Assembly (NCBI GenBank): GCA_035765635.1
Contig: DASTWZ010000023.1
Span: forward strand, 1 to 64,000
Source of the DNA: EW11 sp035765635
GTDB taxonomy: Bacteria; Verrucomicrobiota; Verrucomicrobiia; Opitutales; Opitutaceae
Length of the DNA: 64,000 bases
Direction: 5' to 3'
Shown: positions 34,714 to 43,313 of the stretch, piece by piece
Numbering within the stretch: the first letter of the stretch is position 1
Layout of the letters: each line of letters starts with the position of its first letter
The notes under the pieces: generated by a model
Database searches by the model: none
What the model was told of the DNA's origin: nothing
What the model saw: only the letters and a program-made list of their open reading frames with translations
Position numbers and translations under genes: made by a program

Positions 34714-36330
34714 TTATTCGAGCCAGACGGTTTGATAGCGGTGGATTCCGAGGAGCGAGGGAACCCAGCCTTTCACATGTGGGCTGATCAAATAGGTGCG
34801 CGTGCCGAAGAAGATCGGCGCGACCGGCGCTTCATCGAGCAGCAACGCCTCGGCTTTTTGGAGGATCGCGAACCGTTTCTCATCATCGCGTTCCATCCCT
34901 GCCTGAGCGATCAGCGCGTCGTACTCCGGATTTTTCCAACCCGTGTCGTTGTTGCCACTGTTTGAGATGAAGAGATCGCTGAACGTCTCGGGATCGTTGT
35001 AGTCGCCCACCCAGCGCGAGCGCGTCATCTGGTACGCGAGGTGGTGCATGTTGTCCAAATAGACGCGGAATTCCATCTGAGTCAGACTCACGTCGATGTT
35101 CAGCTCCTTGCGCCACATCTGCTGAATCGCTTCGAAAACGACGAGGTTGATCGGATCGGCATCCATCTGAATTTCCATTTTCGGAAAACCTTTTCCGCCC
35201 GGGAAACCCGCCTCCGCCAAGAGTCGCCGCGCCTCGTTGTAGTCTGTCGGGATTCTGGCACTACACGTGTAGCCCGCGGTTTTCGGCGGAGTCATGCAGT
35301 AGGCCGGCACGCGGCTGCCGCGCATGACCGATTTCGCAATCGCCTCGCGGTCGATGGCGCGAGCGAGTGCCTGGCGCACCCGTTTGTCCGTGAAGGGCGG
35401 TCGCGTGACGTTGAAGCGCAGGAAGTAGGTTTCGAGGAAGGGATCGACGCGGATCAGTTCCTTGTTCTCCTTCAGGTAAGTGTCGATGCGATCGGGCAAC
35501 ACGTCGTACGTGATGTGCATTTGCCCCGTGCGAAAATTGCTCTCTTCCACCTGCGAGTTCGCGATCGGGAAAAAGACCACGCGCTGCGCCTTCGTTTGCG
35601 CGGCGTTCCAGTACTTCGGATTCTTTTTCAAAACCAAACGCTGGTCGGGCAGCCACTCTTCGAGAACGTAGGGTCCATTGCAGACGAAATTCTGCGGCTT
35701 CGTCCAGCTGCCCGAGCGATCGAAGGCGCCGCCGAATTTCTCCAGCGTCGCGCGATGCACGGGAAACCAGGCCTGATGCGACGTGATCGCCAAAAAATAC
35801 GGCGTGGGCCGCGCGAGCGTGAGTTGGAGCGTATGCGGATCGAGCACGCGCACGCCGACGGTGCTGAAGTCTTTAGTCTTCCCGAGATTGAAGTCCTCCG
35901 CGCCGGCGACCGGGTAGAACAGGTAACTGTTTTCCGAGGCGATCGCGGGCGTGAGAATTCGTTGAATGGAAAACGCGAAATCGTCCGCAGTCACAGGATC
36001 GCCGTTTGACCAGACCGCGTCGCGTCGCAGATGGAACGTGTAGACGAGGCCGTTCCCTGTGATATCCCATCCTTCGGCGATTCCGGGAATGGGTTTCGAC
36101 GTCGCTTCATCGATCACGGTGAGACCCTCGAAGAGGCCGATCAGGACATTGTAGTCGGTGTACGCGACATCGATGTGCGGATCCAGATCGCGCGGCTCCG
36201 CATGATTGCCGATGTACAACGTCTGCGTGCGGGTCGCTTCTTCGACCGGCGTGGCGCGTTTGGCGCAACCTGAGACGATGCAGGAGAGAAGAGCGGCGAG
36301 AACGAGAAGGGCAGTCGGCCGAAGGTGCAT
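34714..36330 (-). CDS. oppA: Oligopeptide ABC transporter substrate-binding lipoprotein (OppA family)
   Basis: It binds peptides in the periplasm for import. Seen: 538 residues with a lipoprotein signal (LLSCIVSGCAKR, lipobox cysteine C22). SBP_bac_5 features include NHAEPRDLDPH, LFEGLTVID, AEGWDITGNGLVYTFHLR, VTADDFAFSIQR, CNGPYVLEEW and LARAIDREAIAKSV. It ends with the family strand near YLISPHVKGW. The permease and ATPase genes are not next to it in this window, so it may be an orphan binding protein. The start is the ATG at 36330. Confidence 0.93.
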   Translation of the reverse strand: MHLRPTALLVLAALLSCIVSGCAKRATPVEEATRTQTLYIGNHAEPRDLDPHIDVAYTDYNVLIGLFEGLTVIDEATSKPIPGIAEGWDITGNGLVYTFHLRRDAVWSNGDPVTADDFAFSIQRILTPAIASENSYLFYPVAGAEDFNLGKTKDFSTVGVRVLDPHTLQLTLARPTPYFLAITSHQAWFPVHRATLEKFGGAFDRSGSWTKPQNFVCNGPYVLEEWLPDQRLVLKKNPKYWNAAQTKAQRVVFFPIANSQVEESNFRTGQMHITYDVLPDRIDTYLKENKELIRVDPFLETYFLRFNVTRPPFTDKRVRQALARAIDREAIAKSVMRGSRVPAYCMTPPKTAGYTCSARIPTDYNEARRLLAEAGFPGGKGFPKMEIQMDADPINLVVFEAIQQMWRKELNIDVSLTQMEFRVYLDNMHHLAYQMTRSRWVGDYNDPETFSDLFISNSGNNDTGWKNPEYDALIAQAGMERDDEKRFAILQKAEALLLDEAPVAPIFFGTRTYLISPHVKGWVPSLLGIHRYQTVWLE

Positions 36331-36448
36331 GGCGACCTACACGAAAGCACGGAAGTCTCGGCGCGCCAAACGTTCCACGCGCGGCGGGCGAATGATTTTT
36401 CTCGTTTCTCGGCTGGTCTGATGGACGGCGGGCGCAATAGTTGCGGGC

Positions 36449-37231
36449 ATGCAATGGTACTACGCGAACGACAATCAGCGGATGGGACCCGTGGGCGAAG
36501 AAGAGTTTCAACGGTTGGTCACGAGCGGTATTGTCCGCGCGGATACATTGGTCTGGCGGCAAGGCATGGCGAACTGGATGCGCTACGCTGAAGTTGCCCC
36601 GACTATTCCGCCGCCGTTGACCGCCGCCGCCGCGCCGCTCACGTCGAATCCAGCAGCGGTAGCCACGTCACCCGTCGAAGGCGCAGCCGCTCCCGCGGCG
36701 AGTCCGTTCGCGCCAGCGGCCGCGCCCTTCACGTATCCGCAAAGCCACTACGCCGCGCCGAGGCCGGCGCCGCGCTTCCACTTTGGCGGATTCTGGATCC
36801 GTTTCGTCGCGAAGTTCATCGACGGGCTGATCCTCAATGTCGTCTGTCTCGTCCCGATTTTTGTTTACGCGAGCACCCGCCTCCGCGGCATCGAGAATTT
36901 CGATCCGAACGATCCGGAAATATTTATCACCGTGATGAAGTACGAAGGCCTCCTCTTCCTGGCGTATATCGGGCTGAGCTTCGCCTATAACTGGTTTTTC
37001 CTGGCGAAGTTCGCCGCCACGCCCGGCAAGCTGGCCCTGGGTTTGCGCGTGGTGCGGGCCGATGGTTCAGCGCTCGGACGCGGCCGAATCATTGGCCGCT
37101 ACTTCGCCGAATTCCTCAGCCGCTTCATCTTCAACATCGGCTACATCATCGCCGCCTTCGACGACGAGAAGCGCGCCTTGCACGATCACATCTGCGACAC
37201 GAGGGTGATTAAGAAGAAGGCTGAAAGCTGA
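36449..37231 (+). CDS. Membrane protein with GYF_2 (DUF4339) and RDD domains
   Basis: Seen: 260 residues. The N-terminal 50 residues (WYYANDNQRMGPVGEEEF, LVWRQGMANWMRYAE) are a GYF_2 domain. An Ala/Pro-rich linker of about 60 residues follows, then an RDD domain with helices about 125-145 and 170-190 and the arginine-aspartate signature (FIDGLILNVVCLVP; GRIIGRYFAEFLSRF). RDD proteins are membrane proteins, some with sodium-antiport or regulatory roles; this one is unassigned. The final KKKAES and the stop codon lie inside the GCTGAAAG repeat that follows. Confidence 0.85.
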   Translation: MQWYYANDNQRMGPVGEEEFQRLVTSGIVRADTLVWRQGMANWMRYAEVAPTIPPPLTAAAAPLTSNPAAVATSPVEGAAAPAASPFAPAAAPFTYPQSHYAAPRPAPRFHFGGFWIRFVAKFIDGLILNVVCLVPIFVYASTRLRGIENFDPNDPEIFITVMKYEGLLFLAYIGLSFAYNWFFLAKFAATPGKLALGLRVVRADGSALGRGRIIGRYFAEFLSRFIFNIGYIIAAFDDEKRALHDHICDTRVIKKKAES

Positions 37232-37374
37232 AAGCGGAAGGCTGAAGCCCGTGAGCGGAATCAGGCAGGCGATGTGCAAGCTTGGCCGTTAGGAGGTTGC
37301 GCGTCTCCTCCAACACGCACGCTCACCGGCTACAATTTCAGCCTTCAGCCTTCTTCCTTAAGCCTTCGCCTTTC
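37211..37374. repeat. GCTGAAAG/CTTTCAGC repeat element with inner hairpins
   Basis: The left arm AAGAAGAAGGCTGAAAGC (from 37211) and the right arm TTTCAGCCTTCAGCCTTCTT (from 37337) are inverted. Between them GTGAGCG (37251-37257) pairs with CGCTCAC (37320-37326) and GGAGG with CCTCC. The whole segment can therefore fold into a nested hairpin between the RDD gene and the sigma-factor gene. It is the same family as the tract at 21286-21554. Confidence 0.75.
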
Positions 37375-37430
37375 GATTGGAGCTTTGGGCGATTTCGGCC
37401 GATAATGTAAGAAATTGGCTGCTCAATCGT

Positions 37431-37988
37431 ATGTCTCCTGACGGTGCTAGATCCCAAGACCCCATGACTCGGGCAAGTTCTTACCCAAGCGCTGAACAGT
37501 TCGTGCAATCAGCGGTGACGGAATACCAGCTTCCGCTCACGAGGTACGCCGCCCGGCTCGTGGGAGATCCGGATCGGGCTCGCGACATCGTGCAAGACAC
37601 TTTTGTAAAACTACTAGCCCAAGATCCAAGCACCCTCGAAGGGCACTTGGCCGAGTGGCTTTTCACGGTCTGCCGGCATCGCGCCCTGGACGTCGTGAGA
37701 AAGGAAGGACGGATGAAGCGCTTCGAAGAAGGCCAGGCAGAACGTGTTTCCTCGGATGAGCCGCGTCCCATCCGATTGATCGAAAATGCCGAGATCCAGG
37801 AGGCCGTCCTCCGGCTCATCGATCAACTGCCGCGCAATCAGCAGGAGGTCATCCGCCTGAAGTTTCAAAACGGCTTCAGCTACAAGGAAATCAGCCGGAT
37901 CACCGAACTTTCCGTCAGCAACGTCGGCGTTCTCATCCACCACGCAGTGGCGCGCCTGCGCAGCGAGTTTGCCGCGCAGCGCCTCTAA
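37431..37988 (+). CDS. ECF RNA polymerase sigma factor
   Basis: Seen: 185 residues from the ATG at 37431; an ATG at 37464 and a TTG at 37377 are alternatives. Region 2 has ARDIVQDTFVKLL and WLFTVCRHRALDVVRKE. Region 4 has LPRNQQEVIRLKFQNGFSYK followed by the EISRITELSVSNVGVLIHH helix-turn-helix. The putative anti-sigma gene starts 11 bp downstream. This sigma/anti-sigma pairing, with the convergent PEP-CTERM gene next to it, suggests control of an envelope or surface function. The regulon is not known. Confidence 0.9.
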   Translation: MSPDGARSQDPMTRASSYPSAEQFVQSAVTEYQLPLTRYAARLVGDPDRARDIVQDTFVKLLAQDPSTLEGHLAEWLFTVCRHRALDVVRKEGRMKRFEEGQAERVSSDEPRPIRLIENAEIQEAVLRLIDQLPRNQQEVIRLKFQNGFSYKEISRITELSVSNVGVLIHHAVARLRSEFAAQRL

Positions 37989-37999
37989 TCCTACTCACC

Positions 38000-38965
38000 A
38001 TGAAGCAGTCAAAACTTTCGACCGAAGATCCTCGGCTCACGGCCTATGCCCTGGGCGAGTTGGACGCGAGCGAAGCCGCCCAAGTGGAGGAGGCCCTCCG
38101 CAACGATCCTTCCGCACGTGACGCGGTGAATGACATTCGCGCTATGGCGCGTGAACTCGAACGCGCCCTCGAAAACGAACCGATCGAGCCGCGCGTGTCT
38201 ACGCCCGCCGTCCTGGCCGACGTTTCCGAGTCAGAAACGCGCGGGCAACTGCTCCGTTTCCCCTCCGTCTGGCTCACTACCGCAGCCGCCGCCAGCGTGG
38301 CTGCCGTCCTGGCCTTCCAAGCTTTGCCAAATCAAAAATTCGCCAACGCTTCTGCACCCGCCGACTCCGAATCCTTCGCGAACGCAAAATCGCCGGCGCC
38401 TGCCGGACTCGAGCCTGCCGCCGTGGCCGACGATGCAGCGCGTCGCCGAAGCATGCGCGATGGATTTTCCGACGTGAAGCCCGCGACTTTCCGCGAAGAC
38501 GGATTGAAACTCGGCAAGTCCGTCGCCTCGGCGGAAACGCCAGACGCCGCCGCGGCTGAATCGGCCGATGCACTCGATCGCAATTCGGAAACCGAAAGCG
38601 ACGTGGTCCGCTTCGATTCTTCCGAGAAAGCGATCGCTGCTCTTAACGATGTCCACAGTGCGGTGCCGGCGGTCACGTTGAACGGCGACCTGCCGGTCCT
38701 CCCGATCAACCGTGCGACGCACGTCCCTGTGATCCAGTTCAACCCGGATTTCACGTTCGCGAGCAAGGATTTCAAATTCAACAACAGCATCGCCGGATCC
38801 GGCGTGTTGAAAATGACGCCGCGCAAGGCCGGCACCACCTACGAACAGGTTCTCACCTGGTCGCACGACGCCTCGGAAAATCAGAACAAGGTGCCTCGTC
38901 GCGACGATGCGGTCGATCCGCTGAAGAAGTCCAAGCATTCGGCCACCGGCGCGGTGGTCGAGTGA
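38000..38965 (+). CDS. Membrane anti-sigma-factor-like protein
   Basis: Seen: 321 residues. The N-terminal 75 residues (DPRLTAYALGELDASEAAQV...EEALRNDP) match the cytoplasmic part of anti-sigma proteins that accompany ECF factors in verrucomicrobia and planctomycetes; the zinc-binding HxxxCxxC is absent. One membrane helix follows near 90-110 (VWLTTAAAASVAAVLAFQAL). The periplasmic part is disordered, Ala/Ser/Asp-rich, and carries no VWA domain, although some relatives have one. It lies 11 bp after the ECF sigma gene and is presumably its antagonist. Confidence 0.72.
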   Translation: MKQSKLSTEDPRLTAYALGELDASEAAQVEEALRNDPSARDAVNDIRAMARELERALENEPIEPRVSTPAVLADVSESETRGQLLRFPSVWLTTAAAASVAAVLAFQALPNQKFANASAPADSESFANAKSPAPAGLEPAAVADDAARRRSMRDGFSDVKPATFREDGLKLGKSVASAETPDAAAAESADALDRNSETESDVVRFDSSEKAIAALNDVHSAVPAVTLNGDLPVLPINRATHVPVIQFNPDFTFASKDFKFNNSIAGSGVLKMTPRKAGTTYEQVLTWSHDASENQNKVPRRDDAVDPLKKSKHSATGAVVE

Positions 38966-38966
38966 T

Positions 38967-41399
38967 TCAGCGCTTTCTGGAGCGTAGTTCCAAAAGCACT
39001 ACAACGAGCGCGCCGGCACCGAAGAGCAAGTAGGTGCTGGGCTCCGGCACGGGCGTGAAATTGATCATGAGCGAATCTCCGCTCTGCGTCATGAAAAACG
39101 TGCCGCTGCTCGTGCCGTTCAGGAATTGACTTGTGTCGAATGCGAACTCGTCGCCGTTGAAGCCGGTGATGCTGGTCGCGCCGAGAAACTGCCAGGAAAA
39201 CGACTTCGTCAGATCAAAATTGTTGATCGAAGTCCCGGGGACGCTTCCGCCGAGCGTGATCAAGCTGATCACGAAAGGAGACGCCGCCGACGCATCGAGA
39301 TTTAGTCCGCCCTGCGCGCTCACGAAATCCGAGCTGAGCGTGCTTCCATTCTTCAGAATCTCCAGTTCGAGCCTGCCGCTGCTCGCGAAAGTGAGCGTGG
39401 TATTGAAGGTCAGGCGCCCGATGTTGTCCGCGCCCCCCGGCGACAGGATGGCTCCGTTGCCAATCGTCACTCCGCCGACGCTCGCCAAGGTGCCGACGCC
39501 ACTCAGACGAGCGCCCGACGCGAGCGAAAGAGGATTGGTCAGCGTGACGTTGCGGCTGACATCGAGATTTGCGCCGCCATTGACGCTGACCCCGCCGAGG
39601 CCAAGGGCGTTCGAATTGCTGACTTGCAGCGTGCCGCCTCGCACCTGTGTGCCGCCTTGATAACTGTTCGAGCCGGTGAGTTCGACGGTGCCGCCGGCGC
39701 CATCGAACTGATTGGTTTGCCCCACGAAGAGGCCGGGGATGTTCGAACCCAGTTGGGACGCGATCGTGAGATGCCCGTTCTTCACCGCCGTGACATAGAG
39801 CGAATCGCCGACCGTCGGAGTGATCGCGCCGGTGAGGGTGACATTGGAACTCGTCCCGAGATAATACGGATCCGTGCGCTTCCCGCCGAGCGAGAGATCG
39901 ATGGCGGAACTGACTGAGCGCGCCTCGCCTCTGTTCGAAGAATCGATACCCGCGATCGCGTCGGGGCTGGCGATCTGGTTGATCCGGCTGAGAAAATCGT
40001 TCGGGCTGAAGCCGGCATTTTCGGTCATACCGACGTACCCCGGTCCCACCAGATTCAGCGAAGAATTTTGCGGCAGCGTGTTCGCGCGATCGAGAATCAG
40101 CACGGAGTTCAAGACCGACGTGTCGCCCTTGTAAGTATTGTTGCCGCGCAGCACGAGAGTCAGCGCGCGGCCGACCTCGGACGAGAGCTGCAGATCGTTT
40201 CCACGGGCCGTGAGATTGCTGTTGAGATAAATCGTACCGCCGCCGCCGCCGAAGCGATAGTCGCTGCCCTGGGCGATTTTCACGACGCCGGAAATCTGCG
40301 CCGAAGTCAGGGACCCGAGGCTATGATAATTCGGAAGATCGGTCAGGTCGATTTGCTCGCCGAATTCGCGCGGAGAGAGGCCGGGCAGTGTATCCAAACC
40401 AATGATACCGGTGAATTTGTCGCCGCCCAATCGGTCGAGCAGCGTGGACTTGAGATCGTCGGTGAAACCCGCTCCGACGTAGCCGAGAGGAGAGGCCGTG
40501 ATCGCGCCAGTTTTCGGAACGGACACCGCGGTGCCGAAGACGAGCGCTCCGTTTTGAACGCTGGTCCCGCCCGTGTAGTTGCTGATGCCGGTCAACACGA
40601 CGCGCGAGAAGCCGGTGACCGTGAGTTGTTGCGATCCGCCGCGTTCTTGAATCGGACCGGTGAAGACGAAGCCTTGCGCCGCAGTGGCATTGAGCGTGAC
40701 CGAATGGGTCAGCGTCACCGGCCCGGTGAAGAGCGCGAAATTTTCAGTAGTGCCCGTGAGCGTGGTGTCGGCGCTGATGACGATCGGGTTGACTACGACG
40801 ATATCGGAATTGCGCTTCAGCGCGACCGTGCCGCCGTCGAGATGCAGAGTGCCCAAGCCAAGCGAGAGGGAATCGCCAATCGTCAGCGTACCCGAAGCCG
40901 TGGAGATGCCACCGAGCCAAAGCAAGTTGCTGCCGATGAGCTTGAGATCTCCGGCGCCTTGTTGCGTGACAGTGCCCGTGCCGCGAATCGGCCCATCGAT
41001 CTCGACCGCGCCGCTGCCGAGATTGAACGTCTGATCCTGCGCGACGTTGAGGTTGATGCTGTTATTGAAAAGCGCCGTGCCGCCGCCGGACGCGACCATA
41101 CCGTCTTGCAACGTGATCGTCGGGCTCGAGCCATTGTTGCTGAGGAAAACGTAAGACCGCCCCGAACCATTTTGAAACTGGATCTGCGCCAGATTTGTGC
41201 TGCTGGAAAGCTTTACTGGCCCGGCTCCCGTGTTGCCGAAGACGACGACCGCCGAACCGTCATTGGCAGGTGCAACGCCGCCGGCCCAATTCTTGGGGTT
41301 GTCGAACGCGCCATCACCGGCCCCGCCATTCCAAACGAATGTGGCGGCAGCCAGCCAGGGCGCGGTGGCCGCGAAAGCAATGAGGCGCAGAAAGCGCAT
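38967..41399 (-). CDS. Autotransporter-associated-repeat protein with PEP-CTERM sorting signal
   Basis: Seen: 810 residues from the ATG at 41399 (MRFLRLIAFAATAPWLAAA, a signal peptide). The body is a Gly/Asn/Thr-rich beta-helix with passenger-associated repeats such as TGGTSVQNGALVFG, YQGGTQVRGGTLQVSNSNALGLG and FTGPIQERGGSQQLTV. The C-terminus has VPEPSTYLLFGAGALVVVLL followed by ELRSRKR, the PEP-CTERM motif, helix and basic tail that exosortase recognises. No autotransporter barrel is present. It is likely exported and anchored at the outer surface or in extracellular matrix. It converges with the anti-sigma gene (1 bp gap). Confidence 0.9.
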   Translation of the reverse strand: MRFLRLIAFAATAPWLAAATFVWNGGAGDGAFDNPKNWAGGVAPANDGSAVVVFGNTGAGPVKLSSSTNLAQIQFQNGSGRSYVFLSNNGSSPTITLQDGMVASGGGTALFNNSINLNVAQDQTFNLGSGAVEIDGPIRGTGTVTQQGAGDLKLIGSNLLWLGGISTASGTLTIGDSLSLGLGTLHLDGGTVALKRNSDIVVVNPIVISADTTLTGTTENFALFTGPVTLTHSVTLNATAAQGFVFTGPIQERGGSQQLTVTGFSRVVLTGISNYTGGTSVQNGALVFGTAVSVPKTGAITASPLGYVGAGFTDDLKSTLLDRLGGDKFTGIIGLDTLPGLSPREFGEQIDLTDLPNYHSLGSLTSAQISGVVKIAQGSDYRFGGGGGTIYLNSNLTARGNDLQLSSEVGRALTLVLRGNNTYKGDTSVLNSVLILDRANTLPQNSSLNLVGPGYVGMTENAGFSPNDFLSRINQIASPDAIAGIDSSNRGEARSVSSAIDLSLGGKRTDPYYLGTSSNVTLTGAITPTVGDSLYVTAVKNGHLTIASQLGSNIPGLFVGQTNQFDGAGGTVELTGSNSYQGGTQVRGGTLQVSNSNALGLGGVSVNGGANLDVSRNVTLTNPLSLASGARLSGVGTLASVGGVTIGNGAILSPGGADNIGRLTFNTTLTFASSGRLELEILKNGSTLSSDFVSAQGGLNLDASAASPFVISLITLGGSVPGTSINNFDLTKSFSWQFLGATSITGFNGDEFAFDTSQFLNGTSSGTFFMTQSGDSLMINFTPVPEPSTYLLFGAGALVVVLLELRSRKR

Positions 41400-41941
41400 G
41401 AAAGGGAAGTAGCCGCAGCGGTTGCGCATGTGCAAGTCACCAGCCCGATCGCGAACCGGCTTTGAAGTCGCTTTTACCGGGGGGGAAACCACGGTTCAGA
41501 GAAGCGGCTGGGCCATCGCAGGAGTGATGAAAAGCCCGGTTCCGTTTTCACAGAACCGGGCTGCACTTGCACCACAGAGTCGAACCTCTGCAGAATCGGA
41601 AAAGTAAAAAAATAACCTAAGTAGGTAAAGCGAAGCGGGTTGCGCCAATCAAGCCTGGAAATGGCTGAAGGGGCCGGGCAAGGGGAGTCGCAGGGGTCTG
41701 CATGCCGTGGGGTCGGGGATTCGCTGGAAGATCGCTCGCCAGGGGAAGACGAGAGGGACGTTCAAAAGGAAAGGACCAGCCTCAAAATGGGGCAAGACTC
41801 TTTACGGATTTTTTATAGCAGCTCGCTGCGGTTTCGCTGCTTGCAAATTATCGTCCGGCGAGGCTCGACCCGGTTTTTCCGCTGTATCCGCGGAAGAACT
41901 ACAGCGGCGGTGCGCCGTCTCGCCTCAGGACGCGTTGGCGC
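41400..41941. other. Intergenic region without recognised gene
   Basis: About 540 bp between the divergently oriented start of the PEP-CTERM gene and the 3' end of the esterase gene. Apart from the hairpin at 41531-41560 I see nothing coding-like. Short frames on both strands have no plausible start or family similarity. The first 100 bp should contain the promoter of the PEP-CTERM gene. Confidence 0.55.
41531..41560. other. Perfect 10-bp hairpin
   Basis: AGCCCGGTTC (41531-41540) pairs exactly with GAACCGGGCT (41551-41560) around a 10-nt loop. No T run follows on the plus strand; on the minus strand TTTTCATCACT follows. It could be a terminator or a regulatory stem upstream of the PEP-CTERM gene. 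A second small stem, CAGAG/CTCTG, lies 15 bp downstream. Confidence 0.5.
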
Positions 41942-42568
41942 TCATGAGCCATTCAGGAGCGGACGGAGTTGTTTCCACAAATTCTCCGCGATGATGGCGT
42001 GCCCGCGAGGATTCGGGTGGATCGAGTCGGCCTGATTCAAAGCGGGATTTCCGCCGACGCCGTCGAGAATGAAAGGGATCAGGGTGACTTTATTCTTCTC
42101 TGCGAGTCGCGGATAAATCGAGGCGAAGCGCTTGATGTAGTCTTCACCCAAGTTCGGCGGCATCAACATGCCGGCCAGGACGATTTTTACGGCGGGATTT
42201 TTCGCGCGAACGCGATCGATGATTGTCTGAAGATTCGCTTCCGCCTGCGCTGGCGTCAGGCCGCGCAAGCCGTCGTTGCCGCCGAGTTCGAGGACGAAAA
42301 TGTCGACGGGTTGGCGAAGAATCCAATCGACGCGTCGCACGCCGCCCGCCGTGGTCTCGCCGCTGAGGCCAGCGTTGATGACGCGATAAGGGAGATGTTC
42401 GGCATCGATCCGTTTTTGAATGAGCGCGGGAAAAGCGAGGCTGGGATCCTCGAGCCCGTAGCCTGCCGTCAGACTATCGCCAAAGAAAATAATGGTCTTC
42501 TGCGGCGCCGCGGCCTGCGCCGAAACGAAAAGCGTCGTCAGCAGAAGCAGGAAAGGAAGAGGGCGCAT
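41942..42568 (-). CDS. tesA: GDSL/SGNH arylesterase (TesA-like)
   Basis: It hydrolyses acyl esters or thioesters in the periplasm. Seen: 208 residues from the ATG at 42568 with a signal peptide (LPFLLLLTTLFVSAQAAA). Block I FFGDSLTAGYGL has the catalytic serine, block III ELGGNDGLRG the Gly/Asn, and block V DSIHPNPRGH the Asp/His. It is divergent from the ybbA-like gene 60 bp away. The same tesA/ybbA/ybbP arrangement is found in E. coli, which supports the assignment. Confidence 0.92.
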   Translation of the reverse strand: MRPLPFLLLLTTLFVSAQAAAPQKTIIFFGDSLTAGYGLEDPSLAFPALIQKRIDAEHLPYRVINAGLSGETTAGGVRRVDWILRQPVDIFVLELGGNDGLRGLTPAQAEANLQTIIDRVRAKNPAVKIVLAGMLMPPNLGEDYIKRFASIYPRLAEKNKVTLIPFILDGVGGNPALNQADSIHPNPRGHAIIAENLWKQLRPLLNGS

Positions 42569-42628
42569 CGTTTGATAAAGTTTCGCAGAGGCGCTTTGTT
42601 CGCGGCCCTTCGCACCTGTGCGCAAACC

Positions 42629-43288
42629 ATGCTTAAAGTCCAGCGCCTGACCAAAACCTACGCGTCCGTGCACGGCCAGCTCACGGTACTGCGCGACATC
42701 GATTTCTCCCTCGAGGCCGGCGAGACGCTCGCGATCGTCGGCCCCTCGGGCAGCGGCAAGACGACCTTGCTGAGTCTTTGCGCCGGCTTGGATCGACCCA
42801 CGAGTGGGCAGGTGATTTTGGCCGGAGAAGCCATCGAACAGCTCGATGAGGATCGTCGCGCGCAAGTCCGCAACGAGCACGTCGGTTTCGTGTTTCAAAA
42901 TTTCCAACTGATCCCGACGCTGACCGCGTTGGAAAACGTTCTCGTCCCGCTCGAGTTGCGCGGCGAGCGCGGCGGCGAAGCCGAGGCCAAGGCGTTGCTT
43001 GCGCGGGTCGGTTTGGGTGAGCGCGAGGACCATTACCCGATCCAGCTTTCCGGCGGCGAACAGCAGCGCGTGGCTCTCGCGCGAGCCTTCATCAACCGCC
43101 CGAAAATTCTCTTCTGCGATGAACCTACCGGAAACCTCGATGGCGCCACCGCCCAATCGATGATCGACCTCATCTTCGGCCTAAACCGCGAAAAAGCCAC
43201 CACCCTCGTCCTAGTCACCCACGACCCCGACCTAGCCCACCGCTGCCACCACCTCCTCCGCCTAAAAAACGGCGCCGTGGTAAGATAA
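42629..43288 (+). CDS. ybbA: ABC transporter ATP-binding protein (YbbA/LolD-like)
   Basis: Seen: 219 residues from the ATG at 42629. Walker A is GPSGSGKTT, the Q-loop VFQNFQLIP, the signature LSGGEQQRVALARAF, Walker B ILFCDEPTGNLD and the switch histidine THDPD. It is of the LolD/MacB class that drives type VII (mechanotransmission) ABC systems. Divergent from tesA. The large permease partner follows, but the two are separated by a 439-bp repeat-bounded unit that carries the GxxExxY gene; in most genomes these genes are adjacent. Confidence 0.93.
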   Translation: MLKVQRLTKTYASVHGQLTVLRDIDFSLEAGETLAIVGPSGSGKTTLLSLCAGLDRPTSGQVILAGEAIEQLDEDRRAQVRNEHVGFVFQNFQLIPTLTALENVLVPLELRGERGGEAEAKALLARVGLGEREDHYPIQLSGGEQQRVALARAFINRPKILFCDEPTGNLDGATAQSMIDLIFGLNREKATTLVLVTHDPDLAHRCHHLLRLKNGAVVR

Positions 43289-43313
43289 AAAACATAGACA
43301 AAATAATTTTATG

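Noticed and set aside
41565..41592. tRNA-like T arm (CAGAG...CTCTG with TCGAAC)
   Set aside because: Stem and loop sizes do not fit a T arm, and no acceptor, D or anticodon arm can be drawn on either strand.
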